A stretch of DNA of 38,191 nt from CAYVOV01 sp964453525 (GTDB lineage: Bacteria; Chloroflexota; Dehalococcoidia; Dehalococcoidales; UBA2162): contig CAYVOV010000029.1 in NCBI GenBank assembly GCA_964453525.1, forward strand, positions 1 to 38,191, read 5' to 3'. Below are positions 24,688 to 31,541 of this stretch, in pieces (the first letter of the stretch is position 1; every line of letters begins with the position of its first letter). The notes under the pieces are model-generated. The model was not told the origin of the DNA. It did not search any database and worked only from the letters and a program-made list of their open reading frames with translations. Position numbers and translations under genes: made by a program.

Positions 24688-25227
24688 TTACTCATCCGTA
24701 CTTAGCAGCCTTCGTAACTTTTCTATAGCTGCACGTTGCATTTCACGTATGGCCCCATCGTTTCTATTCAATAGTCTACCAATTTCACCAGAGGTTAATC
24801 CTGTAAAGAAACGCAAGCCTAATACTTCTCTTTGCTGTTGGGTAAGTTGCTCCATTGCCTTTTTTATCCGCTCCATCTCCAGCTTTTTTTCAACTGCTAT
24901 CACGGGATTTACTCCGCCCTCAATTTGCACATCTTCTATCGGTATCATCTTTTGTTTCTGTTTCTTTCTCAGGTAGTCTACTACGAGATTATGGGCAATC
25001 CTGAATAACCAGGATTGCATTGGAACCCCCTGATCTTTATACGACTTCAGGGATTTGAGCGCCCTCAAGAATACCTCACCGGCAACGTCTTCGGCATCAG
25101 TTCTATTGCCAATGCGTAAATAAGCATATCGTGCCAGCTTGTCATAGTATTCCTCATACAATCCGGATAGAACAGTTTCGTTGTATTCTCTATCGTCGAT
25201 TGTATCTTGCCCTGAATTATCAGACAT
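24688..25227 (-). CDS. ECF-type RNA polymerase sigma factor
   Basis: This 179-aa protein has sigma region 2 (EEYYDKLARYAYLRIGNRTD, EDVAGEVFLRALKSLKSY, SWLFRIAHNLVVDYLRK; about 25-90) and region 4 (LTQQQREVLGLRFFTGLTSG, EIGRLLNRNDGAIREMQRAA; about 118-170). It lacks regions 1 and 3, as ECF sigmas do. The neighbouring anti-sigma gene and the downstream surface genes suggest it controls envelope or surface-protein expression (inference). AGGAGG lies about 30 nt upstream of the ATG, too far for normal use; a weaker AAAGGT is nearer. The start may therefore differ slightly. Confidence 0.92.
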   Translation of the reverse strand: MSDNSGQDTIDDREYNETVLSGLYEEYYDKLARYAYLRIGNRTDAEDVAGEVFLRALKSLKSYKDQGVPMQSWLFRIAHNLVVDYLRKKQKQKMIPIEDVQIEGGVNPVIAVEKKLEMERIKKAMEQLTQQQREVLGLRFFTGLTSGEIGRLLNRNDGAIREMQRAAIEKLRRLLSTDE

Positions 25228-25376
25228 ATCTTAAGACCTTTGGAATATATATACCTCCTTAGATTATACATTATCATCTCAAATATTGAGATATTAAGGG
25301 ATTATTCACCCGGGTTATTCAAGAGGTTATTAGGTCTGATAGTCCAAACTCAGGCATAAATATCATGATAACTCTG

Positions 25377-25655
25377 TTACTGCCTGTTTCTTGCCCAAAC
25401 TAGCTTTGGGCCATCAGGCATATCATCGATATCAATAGTTATTCCCTGGAGTCTTTCGACAAGTTCTGGTTCAATAAGCAGCAAATTTGTACCTTCATAT
25501 TTAATTATATGGTCTTCGGGTGATTCAATATCGATGCCCAAACTCAGAACTCCTTCTCCCCTGTCTTGTAGCCGTAAACAAGCAAAAACCCACTCAACGT
25601 GATCTGATAGTATTTGTTTTAATTCTTTCTTAGCTCGGTCAGTAACCTCAATCAT
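25377..25655 (-). CDS. HesB/IscA-fold-like protein without cluster cysteines
   Basis: A 92-aa protein resembling the HesB/IscA fold in its opening MIEVTDRAKKELKQILSDH and the strand pattern CLRLQDRGEGVLSLGIDIES. The middle section (HIIKYEGTNLLLIEPELVER) and LQGITIDIDDMPDGPKLV also fit. A-type scaffolds carry three conserved Cys; here the only Cys (in FACLRL) is not in those positions. It is therefore unlikely to deliver Fe-S clusters. GGGAGG lies upstream of the ATG. It stands alone, 150 nt upstream of the sigma gene. Role unknown. Confidence 0.65.
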   Translation of the reverse strand: MIEVTDRAKKELKQILSDHVEWVFACLRLQDRGEGVLSLGIDIESPEDHIIKYEGTNLLLIEPELVERLQGITIDIDDMPDGPKLVWARNRQ

Positions 25656-26440
25656 ACATGCATTACCTCCCTACACTTTCTACAAGTAATAACGAAAAAT
25701 TGACTGAATTGTCAGGATAGAAAAGACTTCTCTGTGCAAAGGAGCCCAGTCGTAATGATGTGATAGTAAATAGTAAGAAAAACCTGTATTCTGGTTCAGA
25801 TAATCATAAGTATGACCTGCGATCCAAAGAAATCCGGTAAGGCGTGATGTTATATTTTTTCCGAATTTCTTCTATAATTCTTTTGATTTAGCTCCTCGGT
25901 GGTGGAAAACTGCCGGTCATTAAGACCCCAATTCGGTAGTTTTAGCTCCAGATCAGTGAGAAAAAACGGGCCGCGTATTCATAAATCGCAGGTCAAGAGT
26001 TCGAATCCCCTCAGCTTAACCACTGTAATAGATGCAGATATCATGACCAAATTGTCTTAATGAGATGTCCTGGAGTATAGCTTTTCCTGACTATTTATCT
26101 CCCGTTCTTGTCCTTTCAGATTAACGTTATAGCTGGATATTTTATCGAGAGATAGACCAGAATTTTTTGTATCGTAGCAACCTCATGCAAAATGCTGATA
26201 ATTCAGGCTTCATTATGACACATTCATCTATTCCAGGTATGACCTTTTGGAGATTTACAATATCGGCTACTGATAATTAAATAGACAAGGGCAGCCTAGT
26301 AAGAGGCCGCCCATTGAAGGCATTAGAAATAAACTGACTGGCCGGCCAGCTTTCTACTGCCTTCGTGTACTTATTATGAGTTATATGCTTTTGGCTGTCA
26401 ATAACGGTAACCAACCAATAAAAGGTAAGGAAGGTAAGGG
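25656..26440. other. Long intergenic region holding a tRNA remnant
   Basis: No gene is supported. It contains an imperfect hairpin (AAAACTGCCG at 25906-25915 with CGGTAGTTTT at 25934-25943), the tRNA 3' half at 25978-26022, and the leader of the cohesin/dockerin operon. A purine-rich ribosome site (AAGGAAGGTAAGGG) lies just before 26441. Confidence 0.5.
25978..26022 (+). tRNA. tRNA(CAT) 3' half, degenerate (Met or Ile2 type)
   Basis: The anticodon loop TTCATAA (anticodon CAT at 25980-25982) is followed by ATCGC and the variable AGGTC. A T-arm has loop TTCGAAT, but its stem has two mismatches (AAGAG against CCCCT). An acceptor strand, CAGCTTA, then A and CCA follow. The preceding bases do not complete the anticodon stem and no 5' half is seen. 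It matches the other tRNA halves in starting at the anticodon loop, so it is probably another old integration scar. Confidence 0.6.
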
Positions 26441-26977
26441 ATGAAAAGAATTATATTTGGTGTAGTATCGGTTATCGTGCTTTCGGCTCAACTTCTGTGT
26501 GGTTTAATAGTTACAAGGGCTGAACCTGAGAGCGAATCCAGGGTGAATGAGCTGGGCTACGGTCCTTCGGCAGTAATAACAGGGTACAATCTCACCTTCA
26601 CAGTTTCAGCAACTGATGCTGATGATGACCAGTTGGTCTATTCTGCTTCCAATCTGCCTGAGGGTGCAAGCTTCGACCCCGGCACCCGGACTTTTTCCTG
26701 GACACCGCGCTATGACCAGGCGGGTACCTATTCTGTTCATTTCGAAGTCTCTGATGGAGAACTTACCGACTCTGAGGACGTTACAATCACCGTAATAAAG
26801 CTCAATGAAGACTGGGATGTCAACGGTGATGGTAGTGCTAATGTCCTCGATATGGTGCTGGTGGGGCAGCACTGGGATGAAACCGGTCTGACCGGCTGGA
26901 TAGTGGAGGATGCCAATGAGGACGGAACAGTCAATGTACTGGACATGATTGTAATCGGCCAGCACTGGACCGGATAG
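26441..26977 (+). CDS. Secreted Ig-like/dockerin protein
   Basis: A 178-aa protein. A signal peptide (MKRIIFGVVSVIVLSAQLLC, to about residue 27) is followed by a short spacer. An Ig/cadherin-like He_PIG domain occupies about 50-117 (FTVSATDADDDQLVYSASNL to FEVSDGELTDSEDVTITV). A type I dockerin makes up the C-terminus (about 123-178). Its two calcium-binding F-hand repeats are DVNGDGSANVLDMVLVGQHW and DANEDGTVNVLDMIVIGQHW. Dockerins bind cohesins tightly; cohesins are encoded by the next two genes, 9 nt downstream and beyond. The N-terminal spacer is unlike its neighbours, while the rest is almost identical to the end of the next gene. That shows origin by tandem duplication. Confidence 0.88.
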   Translation: MKRIIFGVVSVIVLSAQLLCGLIVTRAEPESESRVNELGYGPSAVITGYNLTFTVSATDADDDQLVYSASNLPEGASFDPGTRTFSWTPRYDQAGTYSVHFEVSDGELTDSEDVTITVIKLNEDWDVNGDGSANVLDMVLVGQHWDETGLTGWIVEDANEDGTVNVLDMIVIGQHWTG

Positions 26978-27488
26978 GAGGTAAAAATGCAAAACATATT
27001 CCGTTGCTTAAGGATTCTATTAATCTTCCTGACACTTGTCCTGGGGTTACTCCCGGTAAGTCTGGCGTCAGCCGAGGGGAGCGTCACCGTCAGCGTTTCA
27101 GTCCCGGGCCAAGTTAACCCGGGGGAGCAATTCACCGTAGAAATAGTGGTCACCCCTGAGGTGGCGATAGCCGGTATGCAATTCGGTCTTAGTTTCGATT
27201 CATCGCTGGTTACTGTGGATAGTGTAGTCGAAGGGGATTTGCTGTCTCAGGGCGGAGCAGCCACGTATTTCAGTTCAGGAACGATAGATAACGTTGCCGG
27301 AACAATCCATGGTGTAGCGGGGGCGATTACGGTACCGGGGGAGGTGGTATCTACGCCGGGGACATTCGCTACGGTCACGTTCATAGCAGGAACGCAGGGC
27401 AGCACATCACCACTAACCCTGTCGGGTGTAATCGTGGGAGACATAGACGGGCAGCCAGTTACTGTAAATATGGTCAGCGGCCAGGTTA
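26585..27488 (+). repeat. Tandem duplication, copy 1 (period 960 bp)
   Basis: This copy matches 27545-28448 at an offset of 960 bp. From 26637 to 27383 (747 bp) the two are identical base for base; differences appear only near the ends. It covers the Ig-like and dockerin parts of one gene, the gap with its ribosome site, and the signal peptide and cohesin of the next. Confidence 0.92.
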
Positions 27489-27937
27489 CTATAAATCAAG
27501 CCCCATTGCTCAGTCAGATAGGTACCAGGTCAGCCAATGAAGGGGATAATCTCACTTTCACAGTTTCAGCGACTGATGCTGATGATGACCAGTTAATCTA
27601 TTCTGCTTCCAATCTGCCTGAGGGTGCAAGCTTCGACCCCGGCACCCGGACTTTTTCCTGGACACCGCGCTATGACCAGGCGGGTACCTATTCTGTTCAT
27701 TTCGAAGTCTCTGATGGAGAACTTACCGACTCTGAGGACGTTACAATCACCGTAATAAAGCTCAATGAAGACTGGGATGTCAACGGTGATGGTAGTGCTA
27801 ATGTCCTCGATATGGTGCTGGTGGGGCAGCACTGGGATGAAACCGGTCTGACCGGCTGGATAGTGGAGGATGCCAATGAGGACGGAACAGTCAATGTACT
27901 GGACATGATTGTAATCGGCCAGCACTGGACCGGATAG
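26987..27937 (+). CDS. Cohesin-plus-dockerin linker protein
   Basis: A 316-aa exported protein. The signal peptide ends near LASAEG (about 30). A cohesin domain occupies about 30-170 (VSVPGQVNPGEQFTVEIVVT, GMQFGLSFDSSLVTVDSVVE, then the closing GDIDGQPVTVNMVSGQVTI). An Ig-like He_PIG domain spans about 180-255, and a two-repeat dockerin the last 56 residues. Having both a cohesin and a dockerin in one chain allows end-to-end binding of identical units, or a bridge between the first and third proteins of the operon. GAGGTAAAA precedes the ATG. No enzyme domain is seen, so this is not a classical cellulosome. Confidence 0.88.
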   Translation: MQNIFRCLRILLIFLTLVLGLLPVSLASAEGSVTVSVSVPGQVNPGEQFTVEIVVTPEVAIAGMQFGLSFDSSLVTVDSVVEGDLLSQGGAATYFSSGTIDNVAGTIHGVAGAITVPGEVVSTPGTFATVTFIAGTQGSTSPLTLSGVIVGDIDGQPVTVNMVSGQVTINQAPLLSQIGTRSANEGDNLTFTVSATDADDDQLIYSASNLPEGASFDPGTRTFSWTPRYDQAGTYSVHFEVSDGELTDSEDVTITVIKLNEDWDVNGDGSANVLDMVLVGQHWDETGLTGWIVEDANEDGTVNVLDMIVIGQHWTG

Positions 27938-28448
27938 GAGGTAAAAATGCAAAACATATTCCGTTGCTTAAGGATTCTATTAATCTTCCTGACACTTGTC
28001 CTGGGGTTACTCCCGGTAAGTCTGGCGTCAGCCGAGGGGAGCGTCACCGTCAGCGTTTCAGTCCCGGGCCAAGTTAACCCGGGGGAGCAATTCACCGTAG
28101 AAATAGTGGTCACCCCTGAGGTGGCGATAGCCGGTATGCAATTCGGTCTTAGTTTCGATTCATCGCTGGTTACTGTGGATAGTGTAGTCGAAGGGGATTT
28201 GCTGTCTCAGGGCGGAGCAGCCACGTATTTCAGTTCAGGAACGATAGATAACGTTGCCGGAACAATCCATGGTGTAGCGGGGGCGATTACGGTACCGGGG
28301 GAGGTGGTATCTACGCCGGGGACATTCGCTACGGTCACGTTCACAGCAGGAACGCAGGGCGGCACGTCTCCACTGACCCTGTCAGGTGTAATCGTGGGAG
28401 ACATAGACGGGCAGCCAGTTACTGTAAATGTGGTCAGCGGCCAGGTTA
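27545..28448 (+). repeat. Tandem duplication, copy 2 (period 960 bp)
   Basis: Second copy of the unit at 26585-27488. After 28448 the sequences diverge into the Gly-rich linker of the anchored cohesin protein, whereas copy 1 continues into an Ig-like domain. Confidence 0.92.
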
Positions 28449-29578
28449 GTGTAGAGCCGCCATCGGGTATTACCGGAGGTGGTGGAGGAGGAGGCAGTTC
28501 CGGGTCACCACAGGATGAAAAAGCGCCTGAACTGTCTGATATTTTAGTTTCTGATATTACCGCCAACAGTGTTTATGTTACCTGGACGACAGATGAGAAG
28601 AGTACCAGCCAAGTAGCGTACCGGGCAGACTCAGGCAACTTCTCACCTCTTGGTGAAACGCTGGTTAACTATCATAGGGTTCACCTGACCGACCTTACTT
28701 CAGCGACTACTTATTACTATAGGGTCATGTCAAATGACGAGGCAGGTAATCTGGCCATATCTGCTGAGAATGTGTTTACAACCACAGCAACACCGGCTAT
28801 TTTTACAGTAAATATGCTGGATATTACTCCAGCCGAAGTGAGCACTGGTGAAGAAGTAACAATAAGTTTCGTTGTCACCAATAGCGGTGATATAGCAAGT
28901 AGTTATATGGTAACAATGACTTTAAATTCGGGTAATTCAACAGAAACGAAGCAGCAATCTGTGTATCTGGCCGGTGGAGCAAGTCAGGAAGTAACCTTCA
29001 CTGAAGTTGCGAATATCGCTGGAACTTCATCGGTAGACGTTAACGGTCTTAGCGGTTCGTTTATAGTGAAAGAAAAAGACCCGGTTAAAGAAGCCTTTGT
29101 ACTCGAAGAAGCACCCGGATTTGAGCTAGAGAACCTTCTCTTAAGCATTACGCCGAATTACGAATCTGAAACAGGCACTCTTGTCTCCACCGGGGTAACC
29201 TGCCGGTTAAACCGTTATGAAGAATCGATGGCTGGTGCTGAGCTTATTCTCAAGGTAAGTTTTAACGACGCGGCTTTAGAAGAGGTGCCCATCATTTTAT
29301 CGAGCCAAACAGTATTGGATGGAACAGGCAGCATAGACTACATACCTCTTCAAGGGTGGAAAAGCGGTAAATATACCTTTCAGGCAATACTATATGCCGG
29401 CGGAGAAGTGATAGAAAGCACGGCAGAAAAGAGCCTGGAGGTTACGCCGGAATCGGCAGTAAAAGTAGTCAACTGGTCCATTCTTGGATTAATAATCGGC
29501 TCCTCTCTCCTATCCATTGCTATTATTGTAGCCATAGTAATCTATCGGAGACGTGATATGCTAAAAAATCATGTTTAG
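27947..29578 (+). CDS. Membrane-anchored cohesin surface protein
   Basis: A 543-aa protein. The signal peptide and cohesin (to about 172) are nearly identical to those of the previous gene. A Gly/Ser linker (about 176-190) leads to a fibronectin III-like domain (SDITANSVYVTWTTDEKSTS to VFTTTATP, about 200-285). A CARDB-like domain follows (LDITPAEVSTGEEVTISFVV to DVNGLSGSFIV, about 290-378), then a membrane-proximal beta domain (SITPNYESETGTL, IDYIPLQGWKSGKYTFQA). A C-terminal membrane helix (about 512-535) ends in YRRRD. It is the likely cell-surface anchor onto which the dockerin proteins dock. A strong terminator follows at 29677-29706. Confidence 0.9.
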   Translation: MQNIFRCLRILLIFLTLVLGLLPVSLASAEGSVTVSVSVPGQVNPGEQFTVEIVVTPEVAIAGMQFGLSFDSSLVTVDSVVEGDLLSQGGAATYFSSGTIDNVAGTIHGVAGAITVPGEVVSTPGTFATVTFTAGTQGGTSPLTLSGVIVGDIDGQPVTVNVVSGQVSVEPPSGITGGGGGGGSSGSPQDEKAPELSDILVSDITANSVYVTWTTDEKSTSQVAYRADSGNFSPLGETLVNYHRVHLTDLTSATTYYYRVMSNDEAGNLAISAENVFTTTATPAIFTVNMLDITPAEVSTGEEVTISFVVTNSGDIASSYMVTMTLNSGNSTETKQQSVYLAGGASQEVTFTEVANIAGTSSVDVNGLSGSFIVKEKDPVKEAFVLEEAPGFELENLLLSITPNYESETGTLVSTGVTCRLNRYEESMAGAELILKVSFNDAALEEVPIILSSQTVLDGTGSIDYIPLQGWKSGKYTFQAILYAGGEVIESTAEKSLEVTPESAVKVVNWSILGLIIGSSLLSIAIIVAIVIYRRRDMLKNHV

Positions 29579-29676
29579 TGATGATGGTGGAGTGTGTAAT
29601 AGAGCCAGCGCATGTCTAGTGTAGTCCCGATGGAAAATAACTGTGGCAGGTAAGAACAAAGTTTGTTAAAATAGAG

Positions 29677-29706
29677 AAACCACCCTATTTTCGGGTGGTT
29701 TTATTT
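29677..29706 (+). terminator. Intrinsic terminator of the cohesin/dockerin operon
   Basis: Stem AAACCACCC (29677-29685) and GGGTGGTTT (29693-29701) with a 7-nt loop, followed by TTATTT. It is about 100 nt after the last stop. Confidence 0.85.
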
Positions 29707-29959
29707 AGCTTCGAGCTAGCCTCAGATTAAAAGTTTCAAGTAGGCCGTGCTGTACAATAGATAGAACTTTTGAGCTGACATTTTGCCTCAGTACAGGTTG
29801 ACTAGTCGAATCTTCTTTCTAATTTAGCCATTTTGAACAGTTGTCCTTTTTTCCATAATTTGCCGCGTCGATATTCTAAGCTGAAATTTTCCGGCAGCGT
29901 ATTGACAGATTTCAAATATTGCGCTAAGTTTATGTCAAATCAACTGTTGGAGGTGCTCA

Positions 29960-30286
29960 ATGGCTAAGCTAGCATTAATAACTGGTTACTCCAAGAACGG
30001 GTTACCATATTTCCGTCTTGGTAGCGGTCAACGCAAGCTGGTCATCTTTAGCCCAATGCCAGACTTTAGCCGTAAACCGCCATCCGGTATAACGCTTAAA
30101 ATGTTTACCAATATGTTTAAACGCCTTGCCGAGGGCTTCACAGTATATTACGTATGTCGAAAGCCTAAGCTACCTAACGGTTACTCAACGCGGGACATGT
30201 CTGAAGATTATGCCACCATGATAAAGGATGAGATAGAAGGCCCAGTCGATATAATGATCCTTACGGATGGTGGACATTTGGGATAG
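29960..30286 (+). pseudogene. Alpha/beta hydrolase, 3'-truncated
   Basis: A good ribosome site (GGAGGTGCTCA) precedes the ATG. The protein starts like an alpha/beta hydrolase: GLPYFRLGSGQRKLVIFSPM, then YYVCRKPKLPNGYSTRDMSE and KDEIEGPVDIM. Intact relatives continue directly into the nucleophile elbow GxSxGG and another 130 or so residues. Here the frame becomes ILTDGGHLG and stops, because from about 30245 the DNA encodes the tail of an unrelated RHS-like protein. The catalytic Ser, Asp and His are all missing. Confidence 0.72.
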
Positions 30287-30786
30287 GAATAAATTTCTTT
30301 GCCGGCTTTATAGGCGGCACTAGTGTTAGTATTATGATTGTGTTTGACGGACACGGGAATATCGCCGTAGTTTCGACTCCATCTGTTGGAGCTATAGGCG
30401 GTGGTAGTCTTACCGCTAGTATACAATTACAAGGAACCGGTGCAGATAATGTTAAACAACTTGAAGGGATAACAACAGAATCTGGAGGCTCCTTTTCACC
30501 TGGATTGACAATCGCTGCCGAAGTGGTTCAAGGAATAGGATCAGATCCGTACACGGGTGGTAATCTTAATATCGGTATTGGACTCGGAACACCTGAAGGA
30601 CATGTTACAGTCGGTACTACAGGGGTTGAAGTAATCAGAGATGCATCTTCTGATGATTCTAATAATCCAGATCTGCCCGTCGATGATGAGCAGAATGATT
30701 CAGTCTCCGATTCTTCATCTTACGATGACTATTGGTGGGATGAATACTGGTGGGATGAATATTGGTGGTGGTACTATTACTATTAA
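30245..30786 (+). pseudogene. RHS/YD-repeat-type protein tail, 5'-truncated, with a Trp/Tyr-rich end
   Basis: Before the first ATG (30334) the frame reads YNDPYGWWTFGIGINFFAGF and IGGTSVSIMIVFDGHGNIAV. This resembles the segment after the DPxG core of RHS-repeat proteins, followed by a Gly-rich beta domain (VGAIGGGSLTASIQLQGTGA, NVKQLEGITTESGGS, GIGLGTPEGHVTVGTTGVEV). An acidic stretch leads to a tail built of YWWDE repeats and ending in WWWYYYY. All of the RHS repeats are absent, so this is the 3' end of a once larger gene now joined to a broken hydrolase. A short product from 30334 (150 aa) is still possible. Confidence 0.55.
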
Positions 30787-30830
30787 AGAATCAAAACGCT
30801 GTAACTATTTTCGGCAGGTAGAATAATAAT

Positions 30831-31061
30831 TTGGATACTATAGTAATTATTGTGTTGATAGTGTTATTCCTAGGCGGTTTTGCGTTAGGAATGGTATCCT
30901 TAGTTTCTCTAAAGTCGCTTGTTGATAAATTTTACAGTCATAAAGAAGATATATTTCATGTACCGCGTTCTTTCTTTCTGGGGCGTGTTAGATTTATAGG
31001 AGCCGGCTTTGCCATTGGATGCGCCTTCGCTCTTTATAATATAATAGTCATTTTTTTATAA
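30831..31061 (+). CDS. Small two-helix membrane protein
   Basis: A 76-aa protein starting at a TTG at 30831, with two hydrophobic segments (about 3-28 and 55-75) and a basic middle (DKFYSHKEDIFHVPR). The family is unknown. It follows the RHS-like tail by 44 nt. Small membrane proteins after such tails may act as immunity partners, but there is no sequence proof here. The ribosome site is weak, so the start is uncertain. Confidence 0.5.
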   Translation: MDTIVIIVLIVLFLGGFALGMVSLVSLKSLVDKFYSHKEDIFHVPRSFFLGRVRFIGAGFAIGCAFALYNIIVIFL

Positions 31062-31137
31062 AAAAATGCTAAAACAGGTAGATTTTCATTAGTCTTCCAA
31101 GCTAAAATGTAGCTAAACCACTCTCGAGAGGCATCTT

Positions 31138-31413
31138 ATGCTCAAGCCCAGACTGCCCCAGGAATCATTCTATGGAAGTTACCTCTACGACAGGATAGTA
31201 CCTACCGACCACCTACTCAGCAAGATAAACCAAGTGGTCGATCCCGTATCAATTACGGGACAAGCTTTTCTTTTATATATGATTTGGTCAGGGGCAGATA
31301 TACGCCGGATTTTGGTCGTCTTGCCGAAGACCCCGAGTTCATGCTCAGTGTACACAGTTGACATTGAACAATCCATCGGATTGTTAAGCTTGACTTTAGT
31401 TCAGTTGGGCAGT
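31138..31413 (+). pseudogene. IS1182-type transposase N-terminal relic
   Basis: The start MLKPRLPQESFYGSYLYDRI, then VPTDHLLSKINQVVD, is characteristic of IS1182-family transposases. The frame then shifts. The expected next block appears in another frame as RYTPDFGRLAEDPEFMLSVH, followed by stop codons. The DDE catalytic region is absent. Confidence 0.72.
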
Positions 31414-31541
31414 CGGAGAGTCTTTGACAACTATATTCATCGGTTATAATATCAGCATGGTGAATTGGTTTAATGGAATTGCTACCGGCTAAAATGAAAA
31501 TCATAAATAACAATCTATATTAGACCAGCCAAGAGGAGACT

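Noticed and set aside
26441..29578. Cellulosome gene cluster
   Set aside because: No glycoside hydrolase, carbohydrate-binding module or scaffoldin repeats; only cohesin, dockerin and structural domains.
29741..29752. 11-nt match (GTAGGCCGTGC) to the tRNA-Lys acceptor end, a further att remnant
   Set aside because: The match is too short, and the rest of the T-arm does not follow; it may be chance.
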